Shown: positions 1 through 6,540, numbered from the stretch's first letter. The stretch: 10,678 nucleotides of DNA from Saprospiraceae bacterium (GCA_021739805.1 JAIPBB010000183.1:1-10678), one strand, 5' to 3'. Numbers and translations: made by a program. Notes: generated by a model from the letters alone, not told the origin.

Positions 1-320
1 TTTACGCATATAAAGACAATTGGGCTTTGATAGAAAAAGATGGGAAATTTGGTTTTATTGATAATAAAGGAAAAGAAATTGTTGCTCCTGTTTATAATAA
101 GATATATGAATTTTACTCTTACCAAAAAAATTGGGCTTTGGTAAAAAAGGATGGGAAATTTGGTTTTATAAATAATAAGGGAAATGAGATTGTTCCTCCA
201 ATTTATGATAAAATCGATGAATTTGGCTCCGAAAAAATGGGATTGGCAAAAGTTATAAAAAATGGCAAAGAAAGCTTTATAAACACTAAAGGGGAGGAAG
301 TAATTCAGGAAAAACAGTAG
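1..320 (+). CDS. WG-repeat protein, C-terminal part (5' end outside window)
   Basis: The reading frame is open from the left window edge to the TAG at 318-320, so this is the 3' end of a longer gene. Starting it at the internal TTG at 27 would be an artefact. The visible product contains three WG-type repeats: two nearly identical units with NWAL(I/V)-K-DGKFGFI-NKG-EIV-P-Y-KI-EF, and a degraded last unit ending GKESFINTKGEEVIQEKQ. WG repeats form small beta-rich units, often in secreted or cell-surface proteins, and the binding partner is usually unknown. The first two units repeat at the DNA level with a period of 111 bp (37 codons), which suggests recent duplication. The gene converges on the GldM-like gene, so the two are not co-transcribed. 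The family call is sure; the function is unknown. Confidence 0.88.
   Translation, partial: YAYKDNWALIEKDGKFGFIDNKGKEIVAPVYNKIYEFYSYQKNWALVKKDGKFGFINNKGNEIVPPIYDKIDEFGSEKMGLAKVIKNGKESFINTKGEEVIQEKQ
20..237 (+). repeat. 111-bp coding tandem repeat (WG units)
   Basis: Two adjacent copies begin with ttgggctttg at 20 and 131, an offset of 111 bp. They share long exact blocks, including gatgggaaatttggtttta. They encode the two best-conserved WG units. Near-identity at DNA level rather than protein level only implies recent amplification or gene conversion, and the copy number may vary between strains. Confidence 0.75.
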
Positions 321-409
321 CCCCAACTAAATAATATTTTCTTCAACTACCATTTATTAAACAAACAAGCCTTTAATTCTAAAACATCAATAATAATAAC
401 TATTGTCTG

Positions 410-450
410 CAAGAAAACTACTGAAAATCAAAATCTGTTGGGTTTTCTTG
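410..450. terminator. Weak inverted repeat between convergent genes
   Basis: Perfect 9-bp arms caagaaaac (410-418) and gttttcttg (442-450) are separated by a 23-nt loop. They lie in the 212-bp gap between the WG-repeat gene and the 3' end of the GldM-like gene. The position suits a bidirectional terminator, but the stem is AT-rich, the loop is long and no T-tract follows directly. The assignment is weak. Confidence 0.2.
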
Positions 451-532
451 ATGACACTAACAAGTACAAAACAGCACTAACAAATATCTTCTAAATAAAA
501 TTCCAGAAAAACCTTATTGCAAAAACTGACAA

Positions 533-1189
533 TTATAATAATTTAAAATTATACTCAGTATCTAATATTCTTTTTCCACTAATATCTTTAATAATAATAC
601 TATTGATAAATATTATTTCTCCTTCTGGTAAAGCCAAAATTTTTGCAATAATATCATTTGGAATTTTATTAGCTTCAATTCTTTCTGTGATAACTTTATT
701 GTTTTTTTTATAGGATATAGTAAAAGCTGTTACTACAGGAGCTTGTAAATCAAACTCAAAATCATTATCATATCTAAACAACAAAAAGGCTTGACTTCTT
801 AATATTGTCCTATTTATTATTGTTGTTTCCTGAGATATATTTTGGTTGGCTAAATGTAAATCTGGCATTGGTATTTGTTTAACTCTATAAATTGATTGAC
901 CATATTCAATAGTGTCATTGCCATTTACAGAAAACACCCTAATTACAGTTTGTTTAGATTTAGGAATAATTAAATAATTAATATTGTCAATGTTTTTTGA
1001 AATTTTTCCATTAGTAACAGAAATTTTAATTTTTTCTGCGGCAACACCAGGAACAGCAACTGCTATCTGATTTTCAATACCCGAGTATAAAACATTGTTT
1101 TTTTGAACTGAAATCACTGCCTGCCCATTAAGATTAAGCATTGAGAACATACATACAAGAATTAATGTAATTTGGACTTTAGTTTTCAT
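533..1189 (-). CDS. Secreted GldM C-terminal-domain (D3-D4) protein without membrane anchor
   Basis: The 218-residue product has a Sec signal peptide (about residues 1-22, ending NGQ). The rest resembles the end of GldM/PorM, the T9SS motor shaft protein. Visible marks are NNVLYSGIENQIAVAVPGV (31-49), close to the GldM D3 opening pattern MNVLYRGVDNPI-SVPGV; YRVKQIPMPD (101-110), like the D3-D4 linker; and a D4-like part with FEFDL (144-148), VTAFTISY (153-160) and a closing strand near the C-terminus. Full GldM is about 500 residues, with an N-terminal transmembrane helix and the D1-D2 shaft, all absent here. In the canonical motor, GldM periplasmic domains touch the GldK/GldN ring. Its start overlaps the upstream GldN-like gene by 11 nt, implying translational coupling and a shared complex. 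The domain call is by eye; the role is unknown. Confidence 0.75.
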   Translation of the reverse strand: MKTKVQITLILVCMFSMLNLNGQAVISVQKNNVLYSGIENQIAVAVPGVAAEKIKISVTNGKISKNIDNINYLIIPKSKQTVIRVFSVNGNDTIEYGQSIYRVKQIPMPDLHLANQNISQETTIINRTILRSQAFLLFRYDNDFEFDLQAPVVTAFTISYKKNNKVITERIEANKIPNDIIAKILALPEGEIIFINSIIIKDISGKRILDTEYNFKLL

Positions 1190-2303
1190 GAGAATTTAAT
1201 TTTAAAATGTATAATGGTTTAAATATATACTTGCCGTCATAAATGTTATTTCCTAAAACCACAGGACATATTCCGGTAATTTTCTTTTCTATATAAAGTG
1301 TTGTAGGGTTGATAAACCATTCTTCATAAAAAATATATGAAACTATGTCATAAGCAGTCAGGGCTTCTGTTATTTGTATGCTTGTGTCTCTAAGAATATC
1401 GCCATCATCAGAAAAGATATAAAAAGATTCATTTCTTTTTGGTTCTATTATGTCAACGATTTCTTGACTATTTAGCTTTTGCTCAGGATTTTCATAACTA
1501 TACGCATTATCTTTAACTATCGAAGCATCAAGCAAATAATTTGCTAATTGGTCTTTATTGTAAGAGTTCCAAAAAGGGCAATTATGTTTTTCAATTAATT
1601 GTATTTTATCTTCAAATAAAATTTCGAAGCTACATTCAACAGTATCACTATTCATAAATTTAGAATAATAATAAGGTCTGCCATGTATTAAAAACTCTGT
1701 AACTACCTTGGCAAAAGGAATCATTTTATCCTTTTTCGATTTTTGGTTTTTTATCATAAAACAACTTTCGGGAAATTGAATTCCCATATTTTTATAATTA
1801 AAGACTCGTATCGGTAACCAATATTTTACATTTTTTGAAAATGTTAAATTTTTAACATCAAAACCCCATTCTTCATAAAAAGAAAAAGCCTTTAGCTCTT
1901 TTGGATTTATTTTATTTTCTGATACCGTATAACCTTCTTCAATTTCCCAATCTGGAATTGTATCAATACTATATCCTAATCTAGCATTTACATTTTCAAT
2001 ATTAAGAACACTATCTATTTTGTTGTTTAGCACATCATTAATATCTCGATATTCATAAACATCAATATCTCCTGATAAAGTTTTATTAACAATAATATCC
2101 TGGATAGTTGTTCCATCAATTAACTTTAATTCAAGATTTTGTTTAGTAATTCTTGGCAATACTCCATGCCAGGTATATCCCAAAATGAATTCTTCTGGAT
2201 ATACTTCATCATACATTAAAATATTTTTTGGTAGAAAAATATTATCTTGAGCAAACATACTTAATGAAATACTTAGAAATAAGAATAAAATAAGTTTTTT
2301 CAT
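1179..2303 (-). CDS. Secreted GldN/PorN-like protein with apparent internal duplication
   Basis: The 374-residue product starts with a signal peptide (MKKLILFLFLSISLSMFAQ). The C-terminal half matches the GldN/PorN pattern. It has a helical LANYLLDASIVKDNAYSYENP segment (about 253-273, compare the GldN 'L-EGI--G-LTAYD' pattern), then FYEEWF (325-330), then KKITGICPV (340-348, compare 'RIIGICPV'). The N-terminal half carries a second likeness: GDIDVYEYRDIND (78-90) followed by FYEEWGFD (142-149). This suggests two GldN-like modules in tandem, and it explains a length above the roughly 300 residues usual for GldN. GldN is a periplasmic component of the T9SS ring with GldK and is a partner of GldM. 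This gene is first in a two-gene operon with a GldM-C-like gene, away from any gldKLMN cluster visible here. Family call likely; function inferred. Confidence 0.7.
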   Translation of the reverse strand: MKKLILFLFLSISLSMFAQDNIFLPKNILMYDEVYPEEFILGYTWHGVLPRITKQNLELKLIDGTTIQDIIVNKTLSGDIDVYEYRDINDVLNNKIDSVLNIENVNARLGYSIDTIPDWEIEEGYTVSENKINPKELKAFSFYEEWGFDVKNLTFSKNVKYWLPIRVFNYKNMGIQFPESCFMIKNQKSKKDKMIPFAKVVTEFLIHGRPYYYSKFMNSDTVECSFEILFEDKIQLIEKHNCPFWNSYNKDQLANYLLDASIVKDNAYSYENPEQKLNSQEIVDIIEPKRNESFYIFSDDGDILRDTSIQITEALTAYDIVSYIFYEEWFINPTTLYIEKKITGICPVVLGNNIYDGKYIFKPLYILKLNSHEN

Positions 2304-2339
2304 ACTATTTTTTTATATAATCACTTATCAATAACAAAA

Positions 2340-2348
2340 GCAAATATA
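2340..2348 (-). promoter_or_regulatory. -7 box upstream of the GldN-like gene
   Basis: Read on the minus strand this is TATATTTGC, a full match to the Bacteroidota -7 consensus TAnnTTTG. It lies about 37 nt before the GldN-like start codon. The nearest clear TTG (2376-2378) gives a 27-nt spacer, longer than the usual 17-23, so the -33 element is weak or non-standard. It would drive the GldN-like/GldM-like operon. Confidence 0.45.
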
Positions 2349-2420
2349 CATTAATTTTTAAAAACTAATTATTTGCAATATGAAATTTTTTAAGAAATAA
2401 AATATGACTTGATGAATTAA

Positions 2421-2924
2421 TCATTTACATAGAGAATCAAGTATCTCCTTATGTTGAGGATATTTTTGAATAAGTTTATCCTTTTTGCCTAACTCAAAAT
2501 CAGCAAATTCAAAACCAGGAGCAACAGTACATCCAACCAGAGTGAAAGAATTTTTGTGAATTACTTTTGCAGCAAACCAGCTTTCCTTTGGAATTGTAAT
2601 TTGAAATTGTTCGTCATTTTCAAAATTAGAACCCAGCTTAAAAACAGAAAGTTCACCACTTTCTTCAATTATATAAAGAATTAGAGCTGTCCCCGCATGG
2701 AAATACCAAATTTCATCTGATTTAATTCTATGAAATGCTGAATACTCATCACTTCTTAATAAAAAATAAATTGATGTTGAAAGACATCTTGTTCCTCTAA
2801 ACCTTTCAGGAAGACTATTTTCATCAATAACTTCATTCGAACGATAAAATTCTTTATAATAACCTCCTTCAGGATGCTTTTTTAGATCAAGCTTTTCAAT
2901 CCAATAATCTGCAGAATATCTCAT
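2421..2924 (-). CDS. Cupin-family protein, DUF985 (COG3542) type
   Basis: This is a cytoplasmic single-domain cupin of 167 residues with no signal peptide. Family marks are HPEGGYYKEFYRS (17-29), STSIYFLL (49-56), FHRIKSDEIWYFHAG (64-78), WFAAKV (116-121) and FTLVGCTVAPGFEFADFELG (127-146). H65, E71 and H76 are the likely metal-site positions of the cupin barrel. The length is typical of the family, so the gene looks intact. Members have been annotated as predicted sugar epimerases, but no reaction is firmly established, and none can be inferred from the neighbours, which are unrelated envelope genes. It has its own promoter (2954-2985) and is probably monocistronic, with 117 nt before the GldN-like gene. 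Family call is confident; substrate unknown. Confidence 0.9.
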   Translation of the reverse strand: MRYSADYWIEKLDLKKHPEGGYYKEFYRSNEVIDENSLPERFRGTRCLSTSIYFLLRSDEYSAFHRIKSDEIWYFHAGTALILYIIEESGELSVFKLGSNFENDEQFQITIPKESWFAAKVIHKNSFTLVGCTVAPGFEFADFELGKKDKLIQKYPQHKEILDSLCK

Positions 2925-2953
2925 GACAATTTGTTTTTCATTGATTGGTCAGT

Positions 2954-2985
2954 ACAAATATAATAACAATTTAACAATAGAACAA
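2954..2985 (-). promoter_or_regulatory. Bacteroidota-type promoter of the cupin gene
   Basis: On the minus strand the -33 element TTG (2983-2985, within TTGTT) and the -7 element TATATTTGT (2954-2962) are 20 nt apart. This fits TTG-N19/20-TAnnTTTG. Transcription would start near 2947, giving a leader of about 23 nt before the ATG at 2924. Confidence 0.6.
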
Positions 2986-2994
2986 TTTAACAAT
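2965..2994. repeat. 14-bp direct repeat within the cupin promoter
   Basis: aacaatttaacaat occurs at 2965-2978 and again at 2981-2994, offset by 16 bp. The second copy contains the -33 TTG on the minus strand. The first copy contains TTG alternatives that fall closer than the usual spacing to the -7 box. Confidence 0.6.
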
Positions 2995-3059
2995 GAATAA
3001 GTTCAGAAAATAATAAAAATTAACGATTTGTCAACGACTAACAAATTTCACATTTAGTC

Positions 3060-3719
3060 TTATTTCCTTTTCTTCGGAACAACCTCATTGAAAATATAAA
3101 TAAATCTTAAGGTAATAATATTATTATATTGCCGCCTGTCAAATGACGAAAGATTAACCGGAGTATATGTTCTTGTTCTAATTTTGGCAAGCGAATAGGA
3201 ATATCTAATATTAAAATGCAATCGTTCATAAATCCTGAATCTAAGATCGGCGAGCCAATTTATATCACTTCGGCTGTATGGTCCATAAGCATTGTCCCAT
3301 TGAACTTTTAATCCATGCTCGACTTCGTTAAACTCAATCAGCCTGCCCCATGACAAACCAGTACCAAAACTTAAAACATTTTTATCAGAATATTGAATCA
3401 TTACAGGGACTTCGACATAATCAAGTCGTAAATCATAATATGGATAGACTGAATCAATTCCTGCGGGGTCATATTTTTCATGTGCTCCCTTTTGAGAATA
3501 AGTTGTTTCCAGTACAATTGACCAATTACTTTCACCCATTGGCATCATAGCACTTGCACCAACATTAAAACCATAATGCTTAAAACCAAAAACTTCGTCC
3601 CCATCAACCTGGCTAATATTTGTCCCAAACAAAATAGCACCTTTTATGTTTTGAGAAAAAGATTGTTTTACTGTTATGAACAGCAATAAGCAGATAAATA
3701 TTTTCAGATAATTTTTCAT
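3060..3719 (-). CDS. PorT-like outer-membrane beta-barrel protein
   Basis: The 219-residue product has a signal peptide (cleavage near SFS|Q23). It then shows an amphipathic beta-strand pattern typical of the Bacteroidota 'outer membrane beta-barrel / porin family' group that includes PorT. Recognisable marks are FGTNISQVDGDEVFGFKHYG (31-50), where the SQVDGD motif precedes the first hairpin; ETTYSQKGAH (71-80); and LDYVEVPVMIQY (99-110). The last strand is NNIITLRFIYIF (199-210) and is followed by a basic tail ending KKRK, which is unusual because barrels of this type normally end at an aromatic residue. The length suits an eight-stranded barrel. It sits alone between the cupin gene and a repeat block, with its own promoter directly upstream. 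True PorT is a T9SS component, but many paralogues with this fold are not, so no gene symbol is given. Confidence 0.8.
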   Translation of the reverse strand: MKNYLKIFICLLLFITVKQSFSQNIKGAILFGTNISQVDGDEVFGFKHYGFNVGASAMMPMGESNWSIVLETTYSQKGAHEKYDPAGIDSVYPYYDLRLDYVEVPVMIQYSDKNVLSFGTGLSWGRLIEFNEVEHGLKVQWDNAYGPYSRSDINWLADLRFRIYERLHFNIRYSYSLAKIRTRTYTPVNLSSFDRRQYNNIITLRFIYIFNEVVPKKRK

Positions 3720-3729
3720 TTAGACTTCA

Positions 3730-3760
3730 ACGAAATTACGGTTTTATTATTATATGACAA
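3730..3760 (-). promoter_or_regulatory. Probable promoter of the beta-barrel gene, abutting the 14-bp array
   Basis: On the minus strand TTG (3758-3760) is followed after 19 nt by TAATTTCGT (3730-3738). This matches TAnnTTTG with one mismatch, C for T. The leader would be very short, about 5 nt. The -33 triplet ends exactly where the tandem array begins (3761), so the array forms the upstream flank of this promoter. Confidence 0.4.
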
Positions 3761-3888
3761 TGTTTCTGGTTGCTCGTTTCTGGTTACTCGTTTCTTGTTG
3801 CTCGTTTCTTGTTGCTCGTTTCTGGTTACTCGTTTCTTGTTGCTCGTTTCTGGTTACTCGTTTCTTGTTGCTCGTTTCTCGTTTCTGG
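3761..3888. repeat. Tandem array of a 14-bp unit (ctcgtttctkgttr)
   Basis: Seven exact-length units run from 3773 to 3870, preceded by a degenerate unit at 3761-3772 and followed by truncated units at 3871-3888. Two variants occur: A = ctcgtttctggtta and B = ctcgtttcttgttg. They follow the order A B B A B A B. A further core cgtttcttg recurs at 3911-3919, beyond a palindrome, as if the palindrome had been placed inside the array. Fourteen is not a multiple of three, so all frames stay open and produce spurious plus-strand ORFs. The array lies between tex and the barrel promoter. Confidence 0.9.
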
Positions 3889-3933
3889 ACACTGAGCGGA
3901 GCCGAAGTGTCGTTTCTTGCGAAGCTTGCTTCG
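3888..3933. repeat. Two REP-like palindromes
   Basis: The first palindrome has arms gacact (3888-3893) and agtgtc (3906-3911), with an inner cgg-ag-ccg stem and the core gagcggagccga. From memory, close variants of cactgagcggagtcgaagtg recur between genes in many Bacteroidota, so this is probably a dispersed REP-like element. The second palindrome is cgaagc-tt-gcttcg (3920-3933). Both can fold on either strand. They lie downstream of tex and upstream of the barrel promoter, and could stop or protect transcripts. Confidence 0.6.
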
Positions 3934-4085
3934 TCCGTCTGGATTGCTTTTCTTCACCCCATTCCCTATCTAAGGCTCTCCCCATCTCATGCTCACCCAT
4001 TCTCCCCTTCTCAGGCTCTCACGCTCACCCCATCACCTTTTCTCCCACTCAATTTTACCGAAAACCGAACACCTTATCCTTAGCC
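3934..4085. other. Gene-free pyrimidine-rich tract between tex and the palindromes
   Basis: The plus strand is strongly C+T-rich with a higher GC content than the flanks. It holds decayed repeats: aaggctctc/caggctctc spaced 40 bp apart (near 3972 and 4012), tgctcaccc/cgctcaccc, and a hexamer run of ccttag at 4075-4091 that reaches into the tex stop codon. No gene is credible here. The open plus-strand frames result from low complexity and repeats. Confidence 0.6.
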
Positions 4086-6218
4086 TTAGCCTTCCTTCAT
4101 CGACAACTGTATTCTCTTTCTTGCCACATCAACATCCACAACAGTTACCATTACTTTTTGGTTTAGAGTAACAATCTCATTCGGGTCGCTAATGTATCTG
4201 TCAGCCATTTGGCTAATATGCACAAGTCCGTCCTGATGAACTCCAATGTCAACGAAAGCACCAAAAGCTGTGATATTTGTAACAATGCTGGGCAATTTCA
4301 TTCCTTTAACCAGGTCGTTCATTGAATTGACATTTTTATCAAACTCGAAAAAATCAAACTTTTTACGTGGGTCTCTACCGGGTTTCTCCAATTCATCTAA
4401 AATATCATTCAAAGTAGGTAATCCAACTTTTTCGGTTACAAAATCATTTGCATTTATTTCCTGTCTGATGTTTTTTCTGGCAATCAAATCCGAAATATCA
4501 ACTTTTAGCTTTTTTGCCATTTTTGCAACAATACCATAACTTTCGGGATGAACAGCACTTTTATCCAAAGGATTTATTCCATCACGAATTCTTAAAAATC
4601 CTGCTGCCTGTTCAAAAGCCTTATCGCCAAAACGCTTTACTTTTTTAAGTTCTTCTCTTGATTTGAAAGGACCGTTCTCACTTCTGTAATCAATTATGTT
4701 TTGTGCAAGCACCGGTCCAACTCCCGAAACAAATTGCAGCAATTGCTTGCTTGCAGTATTAACCTCCACTCCTACCGAGTTCACACAACTTACAACTGTG
4801 TCTTCAAGCGATTTTTGCAATTGAGTTTGATTAACATCATGCTGATATTGACCAACACCAATTGATTTCGGGTCAATTTTTACAAGCTCAGCCAAAGGAT
4901 CCATCAAACGTCTTCCAATCGAAACCGCACCTCTCACAGTTACATCATATTCAGGAAATTCCTCACGTGCAATTGTTGAAGCCGAATAAACCGAAGCTCC
5001 ACTTTCATTCACCATCACAGCAACAATATCTTTATCGAAACGAATTTTGCGAATCATTGCTTCTGTTTCTCTTCCGGCAGTACCGTTTCCAATTGCGATT
5101 GCTTCAATTTTATAAGCATTTACCAAGCTTAAAATTTTATGTAAAGCCTGCTTTCTTTCACTTTGTGGTGGATGAGGATATATATTTTCGTTATGAAGAA
5201 GATTTCCTTGTTTATCAAGGCAAACAATTTTACAACCTGACCTAAACCCGGGGTCAATTGCAAGAACATTTTTTTGACCTAAAGGCGGAGCTAAAAGTAA
5301 TTGTCGAACATTTTCCACAAAAACTTCAATGGCTTTTAAATCTGCCTTTTCTTTTGCTAGTGCCCTGATTTCATTTTCCAGTGAAGGTTCGAGCAATCTT
5401 TTATAAGCATCAGCAATTGCCAATTCCACCTGATTCGATGATTCATTATCTCCATTTAGAAAAATATCATTGAGAATATCAATTGCTTTTTCGCTTGAAG
5501 GACAAGTTGAGACTTTAAGAAAGCCTTCGTTTTCTCCACGAAATATTGCTAAAACTCTATGTGAAGGAGCTTTTTTTAGTGACTCTTCCAGTTTAAAATA
5601 ATTCTTATATTTTTCTCCCTCTTCTTCTTTTCCCTTAACAACTTTGGCACTTAAAATTGCTTCTTGTTCAAATAAACTTCTTATTCGTTTTCTGGCAAAC
5701 TGGTTTTCATTAATCCATTCAGCAATAATATCTCTTGCACCTGCCAAAGCTTCTTCTATTGAATTTACTTCTTTGCTTTCATCTACATATTTGGCAGCAT
5801 ATTGCTCAATATCATTATATTTTTGAGACATTAAAATCTTTGCCAAAGGCTCCAAACCTTTTGCTTTTGCAATGGTTGCACGGGTTTTTCTTTTTGGTTT
5901 ATAAGGGAGATAAATATCTTCAAGTTCAGAAATTACCAAGGCATTTTTTAACTGCTCATGAAGTTCGTCAGTAAGCAATCCCTGTTCATCAATTGATTCG
6001 ATAATTGCATCACGTCTTTTATCAAGAGCAATTAACTGTTCGTTTCTGTCCCTGATATTTGCAATTTGAACCTCATCCAAACTTCCTGTTGCTTCTTTTC
6101 TGTATCTCGAAATAAATGGAATAGTGGCTCCATCATTTAAAAGCTGAATTGTGCTTCCAACCTGTGTTTTAGAAAGTCCAAGTTCTTTGGCAATTTTAAT
6201 AATATAATCGTGTCGCAT
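4086..6218 (-). CDS. tex: Tex family transcription accessory / RNA-binding protein
   Basis: The 710-residue cytoplasmic protein has full Tex architecture. The helical Tex N-terminal region carries NDGATIPFISRYRKEATGSL (28-47) and LEDIYLPYKPKRKTRATIAK (99-118). The YqgF/RNase H-like domain starts at LAIDPGFRSGCK (319-330) and includes AIGNGTAGRETE (375-386). Helix-hairpin-helix motifs lie at 490-545 (FVSGVGPVLAQNI, FEQAAGFLRI), then DPRKKF (616-621), then a C-terminal S1 domain (about 639-708, ITAFGAFVDIGVHQDGLVHIS). Tex proteins bind nucleic acid and influence transcription or RNA processing; the precise role differs between species. The length is normal and the gene intact. The ATG at 6218 suits the N-terminal alignment, and a -7 box lies just upstream. 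It appears monocistronic, being isolated from upstream genes by a terminator and from downstream ones by the repeat block. It is the most conserved gene in the window. Confidence 0.96.
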   Translation of the reverse strand: MRHDYIIKIAKELGLSKTQVGSTIQLLNDGATIPFISRYRKEATGSLDEVQIANIRDRNEQLIALDKRRDAIIESIDEQGLLTDELHEQLKNALVISELEDIYLPYKPKRKTRATIAKAKGLEPLAKILMSQKYNDIEQYAAKYVDESKEVNSIEEALAGARDIIAEWINENQFARKRIRSLFEQEAILSAKVVKGKEEEGEKYKNYFKLEESLKKAPSHRVLAIFRGENEGFLKVSTCPSSEKAIDILNDIFLNGDNESSNQVELAIADAYKRLLEPSLENEIRALAKEKADLKAIEVFVENVRQLLLAPPLGQKNVLAIDPGFRSGCKIVCLDKQGNLLHNENIYPHPPQSERKQALHKILSLVNAYKIEAIAIGNGTAGRETEAMIRKIRFDKDIVAVMVNESGASVYSASTIAREEFPEYDVTVRGAVSIGRRLMDPLAELVKIDPKSIGVGQYQHDVNQTQLQKSLEDTVVSCVNSVGVEVNTASKQLLQFVSGVGPVLAQNIIDYRSENGPFKSREELKKVKRFGDKAFEQAAGFLRIRDGINPLDKSAVHPESYGIVAKMAKKLKVDISDLIARKNIRQEINANDFVTEKVGLPTLNDILDELEKPGRDPRKKFDFFEFDKNVNSMNDLVKGMKLPSIVTNITAFGAFVDIGVHQDGLVHISQMADRYISDPNEIVTLNQKVMVTVVDVDVARKRIQLSMKEG

Positions 6219-6233
6219 TTGGAAATGTTTTGG

Positions 6234-6242
6234 GCAAATTTA
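6234..6242 (-). promoter_or_regulatory. -7 box of tex
   Basis: The minus strand reads TAAATTTGC, a full TAnnTTTG match ending 15 nt before the tex ATG. At the expected -33 position only TTT is present, so that element is weak. The leader would be only about 10 nt. Confidence 0.4.
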
Positions 6243-6299
6243 GGAAATAATATTGTTTAGAAATTTATTTAGTGATGATAGAATTAATAAAGGTCAAAA

Positions 6300-6332
6300 A
6301 AAAACCGCCCCGAAAATATCAAGGCGGTTTTT
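6300..6332 (-). terminator. Strong intrinsic terminator, best on the minus strand
   Basis: Perfect 10-bp arms aaaaaccgcc (6300-6309) and ggcggttttt (6323-6332) enclose a 13-nt loop. On the minus strand the stem runs into an uninterrupted T-tract of nine bases, which is the classic terminator form. On the plus strand T5 followed by ctgttttt could also work. It would end transcripts coming from the 6541-7155 gene and insulate tex. Confidence 0.88.
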
Positions 6333-6360
6333 CTGTTTTTATCCGTTTTGTGATTGAAGT

Positions 6361-6489
6361 TTATTGGAGAATTATCTTTTCTGTTTTAACAAAATCTTTG
6401 TTTTCGAGTTTTATCAGGTAAATGCCTTTTATTTTTGATGATAACTTAAATATAACATTAAACAATTTGTATTGAATTGTTGAATTTCT
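6361..6489 (-). pseudogene. Remnant of a T9SS type-A sorting domain (3' end only)
   Basis: Between two in-frame stops (6490-6492 and 6361-6363) the minus strand encodes 43 codons. The last 30 or so match the end of a type-A T9SS C-terminal domain: FKLSSKIKG, then GIYLIKLENKDFVKTEK, ending IILQ-stop. This follows the family pattern 'L-ss--kGiYlikl-----v-tkKiil-'. There is no start codon, no FPNP motif and no cargo domain, so only the tail survives. It lies 50 bp beyond the stop of the DUF4412-like gene and 28 bp before the strong terminator, which presumably belonged to the lost gene. The alternative is chance similarity, which seems unlikely given the contiguous match ending at a stop. Confidence 0.7.
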
Positions 6490-6540
6490 TTATCAACTAT
6501 GAATAAGTTGTTTTACGTTTTCTATTAATCTTACCAAATC

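Larger units (their letters stand above)
6219..6540. other. Gap between tex and the DUF4412-like gene
   Basis: This 322-bp gap holds the tex -7 box, the terminator at 6300-6332 and the sorting-domain remnant at 6361-6489. The residual sequence at 6490-6540 is AT-rich and shows no recognisable element. No intact gene is present. Confidence 0.7.

Noticed and set aside
3350..3550. Plus-strand frame of 66 codons inside the beta-barrel gene
   Set aside because: It is antisense to a well-supported gene and has no recognisable protein features.
3060..3719. Naming the beta-barrel gene porT
   Set aside because: The fold matches a broad family with many paralogues. Nothing in the sequence distinguishes the T9SS component from the others.
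3773..3888. CRISPR-like array
   Set aside because: The 14-bp units are directly adjacent with no unique spacers. This is a simple tandem repeat.
3754..4171. Three overlapping plus-strand frames of 60-123 codons, some with repeated FLVARFWLLVS-type text
   Set aside because: They are produced by the 14-bp array and the pyrimidine tract. The repeat contains no stop in any frame, several frames are open at once, and there is no promoter or plausible protein.
4246..5974. Plus-strand frames inside tex (4246-4539, 4862-5245, 5644-5826, 5735-5974)
   Set aside because: They lie antisense to a highly conserved, intact gene and show no domain or signal of their own.
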